10,522 nucleotides of DNA from an uncultured Prosthecobacter sp. (lineage in GTDB: Bacteria > Verrucomicrobiota > Verrucomicrobiia > Verrucomicrobiales > Verrucomicrobiaceae). Within the stretch, counting starts at the first letter, position 1. Each line of letters begins with the position of its first letter. The notes under the pieces were generated by a model, which was not told the origin of the DNA, ran no database searches, and saw nothing but the letters and a program-made list of their open reading frames with translations. Positions 6,901 to 10,522 of the stretch are shown here, piece after piece. A program made the translations under genes and the position numbers. The DNA lies in the NCBI GenBank assembly GCA_937941745.1, contig CALDGV010000106.1, forward strand, positions 1 to 10,522, written 5' to 3'.

Positions 6901-9900
6901 TGGTGGTGGAAAAGTCCACGCTGCCAGTGGCCGTGGCCGGTGCGCTCAATGAGACCGCGATCTGCGCGGTGCCCGCATTTTCCAAAACCGTGCTGCTGGC
7001 CATCGCGAAGCCGACATACGGATTCGCGGGCGGATTGTCGTCGTCGATGATGGTGTAGCCGTGGAAGGCATTCGTGCCGATGTTGGCACCGCTGGCATTG
7101 AGGAGCTGGACGGTGATCAGGTCGTCCGGCTCATCCATCGTGTCATTTGTGACGGTGAAATTGATGTTTCCAGTGGTTTGTCCCGCAGGGATGGTGAGCA
7201 CGCCGGGCGGCAGGAGGTAATCCACGCCGGAGCCGAAAGCAGTGGTATTGCTCTGAAGGCGATAGCGCTGCTCCAACGTGTTGTTTTTCACCCAGCCGGT
7301 ATGGACGGTGCGTGCGTAGTGCGTGCGATCATCGCGCACCATGATGCCTGCCTGCGCGGCGGTGTTGCCGCCAGTGAGCGACAGCACACGGGCGACGAAA
7401 GTGAAATCTCCTGTGACCTCCGTGCTGGGAAAATGCGCCTCATCATTGGTGCCGCCGATGCCTCCACCGCTGCCCGTGACCGTCCACACGCCTGCATTCA
7501 CGCTGTCACTGCCTTGTTCATTCACGAAGCCAATCGTGCGCCCGCCCTGCGAGGTGAAGGGGCTGCCTGCGAGTGTGACGTTGTCAAAGGTGGCGGTGGC
7601 GAGCTGCCCGTCGCTCTGCGCGGTGACCGCGAGACCGGCGAGGATTTTTTGGCCGAAGGCGACGTTGGGCGTGACGCTGAAATTCGTCCACACAGCGCCA
7701 TCGCGTGACACGGACTGCGTGAAGGTATTGCCCGCACGCACCGTGCGCACCCACATGGGTAGGATGAGGCTGGTGTAGGGGCTGCTGAGCGTAGCGGTGC
7801 CACTCGTGGTGGTTCGCTGGAGGGTGTAAAACTCACCCGCCGTCGTGCCAGTGCCGAGCGCGGCGGCATGCACGCTGCCAGCCGCCGTGCTGGAGCGCAG
7901 CATCACCCCGGCACGAGAAGCCATGTTGGCATTGCCATTGCTCACGATGCGGGCGGTGACGGTGCAGTTCGCGGAATTCGAGATGGGCAGATAAACGTAG
8001 CTGAAGTTGTCCGCGGTCGTGTTGCTGAGGCCGTTGCCGGAGTTGGTGAAGGTGTACACGCCGGAGGCCACGGAGCTGCTGCCGGTGACCGTGCCGATGC
8101 TAGCCGACGCCTCCACGCCAATGCTGCCGCCAGCGGAAAGGCCGCCCACGGTGAAATTGTCCATCACCGCAGTGAACTGCGTGGTCGATCCCGGTGCAAA
8201 AGCGATGCCAGCGAGGTAGCTCGTGCTGCCGAGATTGGAAACCGTCACCGCAGTGCCGCGCTGCGTCCAGGTGATGCCGTCGTTGGATTGATGAAAAGTC
8301 ACGGAGTTACCCGTCTTCACCAAACGCACCCAATATGGCACTGCACGACTGCTGAAGGAGGCGCTCGAAGAGTTGGTGCTGCCGCTCACCTGATACTCCA
8401 CGCTCACATCGCCGGGCTGCGCCGCGGAGAGCGTGACGGGGATGCTCACATTCGTGACGTTTTCCAAACCGGAGGAGCTGGGATTGGTGAACGCCACGGT
8501 GGCCGGTGCGGCGTCATTGTCCGAGACATACATCGTGGCGCTGGAGCCGCGTGAGTAGCCGCCGGCAGCGAGATCGAGGATGATCGTCTCCGTGCCTTCG
8601 TAGGTCGTGTCATTGACGATGGTAACCGGCACATCCACACCCGTCGCCCCGGCGGGGATCGTCACGCTGGCAGGCGCGGTGTAGTCCACGCCGCCGCCCG
8701 TCGCGGTGCCGCTATAGGCGAGATTCACCGTCACGGCCGCCGTCGTGCTGCCGATACGGGAGATGTAGAATTTGATCACGCCGGTGCCGCCTTCGGAAGT
8801 GGTAATACCACCGCCGGTGCCCACCTGCGTGTCGATGACGAGCGTGTTCACGTTGTCATTGTCACGCAGAGTGGCGGTGGAGGAACTGCTCGCGCCAAAG
8901 GTCTGGTAGTCGGCGGAGGGCTGGATCGCCAGCGCGATGGTTTCCAGATCTTCGAGGTCGGTGTCGTCCTTCGTGCGCATCGCAAGATCGAGCGTCGAGG
9001 TGCCACGAGGGATCACCACGGAGGTGGGATAGGGCGCGGCGGTGGCATTGTCGCGTTTCAAGATCACGCCGCCATCACCAACGGTCCACGCGAGCGTGGC
9101 GCTGGTGCCAAAGGTGCCGTTGAAGTGGCTGTACCTGCTCAGCGATGCATTCGACCAACTCGTGCCATTCGTGCTGAGCATCTGCGCCGCCGTGGAGCCG
9201 GACATGAGCAGATTCGTCGTGCTAAAAGCCCACACGGCATTCAGATCTGAAGTCGTCGAGGAGGTCTGGCTGGCCCAGGTCGTGCCGTTTCCTTTGCGCA
9301 CCACACCGCCGCTGCCCACCGCCCAGATGTTCGTTGAGTTCACCGCGAAAACCGCATTGAGCTGCGTGGTCACGCCAGAGGTTTGCGAGCCCCAGGTGCT
9401 GCCATTCCAAAAGCGGATGACACCGCCCGCTCCCACTGCCCACACATTGCTGGCACCGCTGCCATGCACGGCGCGGAGCTGGTTCGTCGTGCCGCTTGTC
9501 TGCGCGGTCCAGGTGGTGCCGTTTGTGCTGCGCAAAATGACGCCGCCGTCGCCCACGGCGAACACATTCGTGCCGCTGCTGCCCCAGATGCCTAGCAGTG
9601 CATTCGTCGTGCCACTCGTCTGCGTGCTCCAGTTCGTGCCATCGAAGAAAAGAATCGTGCCGCCATTCCCCACGGTCCACACACTGCTGGCAGACGTGCC
9701 CCACACCGCGCGGAGATGCTCGGTGGTGCCGCTCATCTGCACGGTCCAGGTTGAGCCATCGCCTTTGAGGATGGTGCCGTTGTCACCCACGGCCCAGAGG
9801 TTCGTGGCATTTGCCGCCCAGATGGCGCGGAGGTTTTCCGTGGTGCCAGAGCTTTGCGGCAGCCACCAGCCGATACTGTCGTAGTCCGTGCCATTCACCG

Positions 9901-10522
9901 CCGTGCCGGACAGCGTGAAATTCACCTGCAGCGGCGTGGCAGTGCTGCTGCCGCGCACGCTGAAACGAAAATTCGCGTTCGTAGAGGGCTCCACGCCGTT
10001 CGCCGTGTTCACCACATCAATGTAGGGCAGGTCCGCCGCGTGGTCATTGATCGTCACCGTGGCCGTGCTGGCGGTGCCGAGGATGTAATTCGTGGCGCTG
10101 GCGCCCAAATGCAGCACGCACTGCTCCGGCCCCTCGCCCAGGCCATCGAATCGCGGCGTCACGGTGATGCTCGCCGTGCTTTGCCCGGCCGGGATCACGA
10201 CCACGCCGGGCATCCACTCAAAATCTGCGCCATGCAGCGCCATTACCCCGCTGCCGGTGACACCGGAAAAGGCATAATAGACCGTCAGCGCGTTCGTGGT
10301 GTCGCCGCTGCGACTGATCAGAAACGTCCCCGTGTCCGCCACGGCTCCTGGAACGGTCAAATCGACCTCTGCGGCTGTCGCATCGCTTGCTGTCACGCTC
10401 ACCGTTTGCAGGTCATCATCGTAAATCGATGCCGTGGCCGTCGTGGCGAACGGATCGAGGATGTAGGCCGCGTTTGTATTCAGCGTCAAAATTGCCGTTT
10501 CGAGGCCCTCGGGGCTCGAATC
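3971..10522 (-). CDS. Giant mosaic secreted protein with Calx-beta, propeller-like and concanavalin A-like modules (5' end outside the window)
   Basis: 2183 codons are in the window, with the stop TGA at 3971-3973. A TTG at 10487-10489 could be taken as a start, but the eleven codons before it read DSSPEGLETAI and complete a Calx-beta ending, so the gene continues upstream. Domain order, by position: partial Calx-beta ending near 10412; Calx-beta to about 10022; Calx-beta split by seven propeller-like repeats (8855-10021); Calx-beta (8513-8854); Calx-beta split by concanavalin A-like modules (7034-8512); three Calx-beta (6032-7033); PKD/Ig-like (5750-6031); two concanavalin A/DUF1349-like modules (4631-5749); Ig-like (4370-4630); C-terminal tail with DADGDG (3974-4369). 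Calx-beta domains commonly bind calcium and are frequent in bacterial adhesins. A role at the surface or in the matrix, binding glycans or cells, is inferred. No membrane anchor or LPXTG motif is seen at the C terminus. Confidence 0.9.
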   Translation of the reverse strand, partial: DSSPEGLETAILTLNTNAAYILDPFATTATASIYDDDLQTVSVTASDATAAEVDLTVPGAVADTGTFLISRSGDTTNALTVYYAFSGVTGSGVMALHGADFEWMPGVVVIPAGQSTASITVTPRFDGLGEGPEQCVLHLGASATNYILGTASTATVTINDHAADLPYIDVVNTANGVEPSTNANFRFSVRGSSTATPLQVNFTLSGTAVNGTDYDSIGWWLPQSSGTTENLRAIWAANATNLWAVGDNGTILKGDGSTWTVQMSGTTEHLRAVWGTSASSVWTVGNGGTILFFDGTNWSTQTSGTTNALLGIWGSSGTNVFAVGDGGVILRSTNGTTWTAQTSGTTNQLRAVHGSGASNVWAVGAGGVIRFWNGSTWGSQTSGVTTQLNAVFAVNSTNIWAVGSGGVVRKGNGTTWASQTSSTTSDLNAVWAFSTTNLLMSGSTAAQMLSTNGTSWSNASLSRYSHFNGTFGTSATLAWTVGDGGVILKRDNATAAPYPTSVVIPRGTSTLDLAMRTKDDTDLEDLETIALAIQPSADYQTFGASSSSTATLRDNDNVNTLVIDTQVGTGGGITTSEGGTGVIKFYISRIGSTTAAVTVNLAYSGTATGGGVDYTAPASVTIPAGATGVDVPVTIVNDTTYEGTETIILDLAAGGYSRGSSATMYVSDNDAAPATVAFTNPSSSGLENVTNVSIPVTLSAAQPGDVSVEYQVSGSTNSSSASFSSRAVPYWVRLVKTGNSVTFHQSNDGITWTQRGTAVTVSNLGSTSYLAGIAFAPGSTTQFTAVMDNFTVGGLSAGGSIGVEASASIGTVTGSSSVASGVYTFTNSGNGLSNTTADNFSYVYLPISNSANCTVTARIVSNGNANMASRAGVMLRSSTAAGSVHAAALGTGTTAGEFYTLQRTTTSGTATLSSPYTSLILPMWVRTVRAGNTFTQSVSRDGAVWTNFSVTPNVAFGQKILAGLAVTAQSDGQLATATFDNVTLAGSPFTSQGGRTIGFVNEQGSDSVNAGVWTVTGSGGGIGGTNDEAHFPSTEVTGDFTFVARVLSLTGGNTAAQAGIMVRDDRTHYARTVHTGWVKNNTLEQRYRLQSNTTAFGSGVDYLLPPGVLTIPAGQTTGNINFTVTNDTMDEPDDLITVQLLNASGANIGTNAFHGYTIIDDDNPPANPYVGFAMASSTVLENAGTAQIAVSLSAPATATGSVDFSTTNGTALEPSDYSTISGTLTFAAGESVKYLSVPITDDSTLETPENLTVTLVNPVNLVLGSIQTHTLSITDDDSPAVSIVANDSSASESGDAGQFTLTRTGDTSADLTVTLTRTGTAASGTDYATINTTQTILAGQSTLAINVTPTQDTSNEGNETIILTVSSGSGYVIGTPSTATVNLADDDRSTVTLVANDATASETPGNPGQFTITRTAPTNVALSVNLTIAGTAANTTDYANVASTVGFVSGEVSKVVNITPVDDANIEGPEDVTLSLASGSYDIGVQSFDNVTIADNDIPPVVFINGPTAQGPLIAATNGVILSASVSDDGTPAAVTQTWSLVSGPGTATIESPNATITAVTVSTPGTYIFRITATDTQFTASDQITVVFGNSPVASNWITQDLGPSSARRGQGLEYGGLFTVSGTRAGYAATSSDQAHIMVRGAVGDGSVVARLTSLPTTGALAGITIRDSLARGSNRAVLGFVPGSGLQFRTRAASGSDTSVAATAPVLPIWLKLERNATNNEISASYSSDGTAWTAVGTPVAIPLLNADAHYGLTTTSNSSSSTATAVFDNVTLTPTPSGPALVSEDSGTAPNTAGSASFSGGTYTIAGPTTGYFYGWQYYGDLEVITRLVTFSSGAGSSSGGIRIAESIEGGAQLHIGRMPTGSYSGYYWTSIAGGSGGGVPSGISAGNWIRFVRRGNAITGYRATHNSTTGGPNAWTQIGQPQTIIMTTPVWVGFYVNNASGATGTLNTCTFTNLSITALNKAPVITAAAGGNLSPIALDGTITDDDLPAAPTALWSLRSGPAGLAFANAGLPDTTATLTESGTFGLRLSADDSGTRSFFDFALTAYTTPFARWLDVNNVGDENALGLEAAEDADGDGLPNLIEYAFGTDGRISSLSPQNIKLEPVDGAEYLRLSIPKNPQATDVTFIVEASSDLSNPLGWSSTGLVIQQNSATQLVVRDSLPVSPGGKRFMRLRVERH
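3974..4369 (-). other. C-terminal tail with DxDxDG calcium motif, verrucomicrobial type
   Basis: About 132 residues: FARWLDVNN, then EDADGDGLPNLIEYAFGTD (a type-3-thrombospondin/EF-hand-like calcium loop), then a beta-rich part with YLRLSIPKNPQATDVTFIVEASSDL and the ending RFMRLRVERH. Tails of this kind end many large secreted proteins that I recall from Verrucomicrobiota, where they may serve as a secretion or attachment signal; that role is inferred and, as far as I know, not proven. Confidence 0.6.
4370..6031 (-). other. PKD/Ig-like, two concanavalin A-like and a second Ig-like module
   Basis: The first Ig-like or PKD/REJ-type module (about 5750-6031) has the typical VSDDGTPAAVTQTWSLVSGP and GTYIFRITATD segments. 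Two concanavalin A/DUF1349-like modules follow: about 5186-5749 (AGITIRDS, IWLKLERNAT, SSDGTAWTAVG, VFDNVTL) and about 4631-5185 (GGIRIAES, NWIRFVRRGN, NAWTQIG, FTNLSITAL). A second Ig-like module (about 4370-4630) repeats the scheme: ITDDDLPAAPTALWSLRSGP and GTFGLRLSADD. The concanavalin A-like folds are candidate glycan-binding units. Confidence 0.7.
6032..7033 (-). repeat. Array of three intact Calx-beta domains
   Basis: Three successive units at about 6692-7033, 6362-6691 and 6032-6361, each near 110-114 residues. The second and third units begin alike (AVSIVANDSSASESG and TVTLVANDATASETPG), share GQFTLTRT/GQFTITRT and the GTA..GTDY or TTDY turn, and close with ADDD or ADND. Their similarity suggests duplication of one module; the first unit is more distant (VLENAGTAQIAVSLS). 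They probably form a calcium-stiffened stalk. Confidence 0.8.
7034..8512 (-). other. Second split Calx-beta domain, holding concanavalin A-like modules with swapped outer halves
   Basis: Order along the protein: Calx-beta first half (about 8354-8512, ending VSVEYQVSGS); a concanavalin A-like second half only (about 8138-8353, AVPYWVRLVKTGNSV, SNDGITWTQRG, MDNFTVGG); one full concanavalin A-like module (about 7565-8137, with AGVMLRSS, MWVRTVRAGN, SRDGAVWTNF, TFDNVTLAG); a concanavalin A-like first half only (about 7238-7564, FTFVARVLSLTG, AGIMVRDDRTHYAR, EQRYRLQSNTTA); then the Calx-beta second half (about 7034-7237, GVDYLLPPGVLTIPAG to TIIDDD). The two lone halves complement each other, as do the two Calx-beta halves. 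Boundaries are accurate to perhaps ten residues. Confidence 0.65.
8513..8854 (-). other. Intact Calx-beta domain
   Basis: It starts NVNTLVIDTQ, contains SRIGSTTAAVTVNLAYSGTA and GVDYTAPASVTIPAG, the acidic TTYEGTETIILDL segment, and ends with YVSDNDA. It is the uninterrupted reference copy lying between the two split Calx-beta domains. Acidic residues at the domain ends are those expected to hold calcium in this family. Confidence 0.8.
8855..10021 (-). other. Calx-beta domain split by the propeller-like array
   Basis: The N-terminal half (9869-10021) carries the normal strands up to VNFTLSGTAVNGTDY. The C-terminal half (8855-9034) resumes with TSVVIPRGTSTLDL, then DTDLEDLETIAL and the closing strand ending in RDND. 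Joined, the two halves make one ordinary Calx-beta domain with its usual order of GTA..GTDY, VxIPxG, E..E and DxD motifs. The insertion sits in the loop between GTDY and the next strand. Confidence 0.75.
9035..9868 (-). repeat. Seven tandem 39-40-residue repeats, predicted seven-bladed beta-propeller
   Basis: Units of 117-120 bp encode W-x-x-Q-x-SGTT-x-x-L-x-A-V/I-W/F-x-x-x-x-x-N/S-V-W-A-VG-x-GG-x-I-L-x-x-x-G-T-x. The leading Trp codons fall near 9865, 9748, 9631, 9511, 9394, 9277 and 9157, spacings of 39 or 40 codons. Units 1-5 are clearly alike; unit 6 loses the AVGDGG core and unit 7 loses the QTSGTT segment but regains WTVGDGGVILK. The pattern resembles YCF48/BNR-type propeller blades, and the count of seven equals a common closed propeller. 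Its likely role is a binding platform rather than an enzyme. The array interrupts a Calx-beta domain: GTDYDSIG precedes it and PTSVVIPRG follows it. Confidence 0.8.

Noticed and set aside
9042..9884. Plus-strand open frame of 280 codons with internal periodicity
   Set aside because: It is the exact antisense of the propeller repeats. Its periodicity of about 39 codons mirrors the units on the other strand, and because the units share codons, one stop-free unit makes the whole antisense frame stop-free. It matches no known protein pattern.
10487..10489. TTG as the start codon of the giant gene
   Set aside because: The frame is open to the window edge and the preceding codons encode a normal Calx-beta segment (DSSPEGLETAI) continuous with what follows; there is also no signal peptide after the TTG.

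Overview
This window looks like a piece of a chromosome from the Verrucomicrobiota (a Prosthecobacter/Verrucomicrobium-like organism). That placement rests on recognising protein types: long secreted proteins built of Calx-beta and concanavalin A-like modules with a DADGDG tail, autotransporter-associated beta-strand (PATR) proteins, and an SGNH-like protein with the NETYLFGFRKHEQG motif typical of Planctomycetes/Verrucomicrobia. Upstream of starts there is no good Shine-Dalgarno sequence. No RNA genes, transposases, CRISPR arrays, phage genes or metabolic genes are visible.

Everything that codes lies on the minus strand, so the transcription order is right to left. From 10522 to 3971 runs the 3' part of a giant mosaic surface-protein gene (2183 codons in the window; the start lies beyond the right edge). 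After 92 bp comes a complete 320-residue exported SGNH/GDSL-like protein (3878-2916), probably co-transcribed. Then follows a 377-bp non-coding stretch with short dyads and a possible promoter. Last is an autotransporter-type beta-strand-repeat gene (2538 to beyond the left edge) that is interrupted by one in-frame TAG at 1222-1224. Reading continues in the same frame, with no further stop, for 407 codons to the window edge.

All three products appear to be exported. Two are very long, repetitive, Ser/Thr/Asn/Gly-rich proteins that probably act at the cell surface or outside the cell; the third may be an envelope or polysaccharide-related SGNH protein whose canonical catalytic residues are changed. 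A joint function cannot be shown from sequence alone.

The points most worth a second look are: (1) the single amber codon in the autotransporter gene; (2) a Calx-beta domain split by a seven-repeat, propeller-like insertion; (3) a second Calx-beta domain split at nearly the same place by concanavalin A-like modules whose two outermost halves are in swapped order, like a circularly permuted insertion; (4) the degenerate active site of the SGNH protein. I found no evidence for a new defence or mobile system here.
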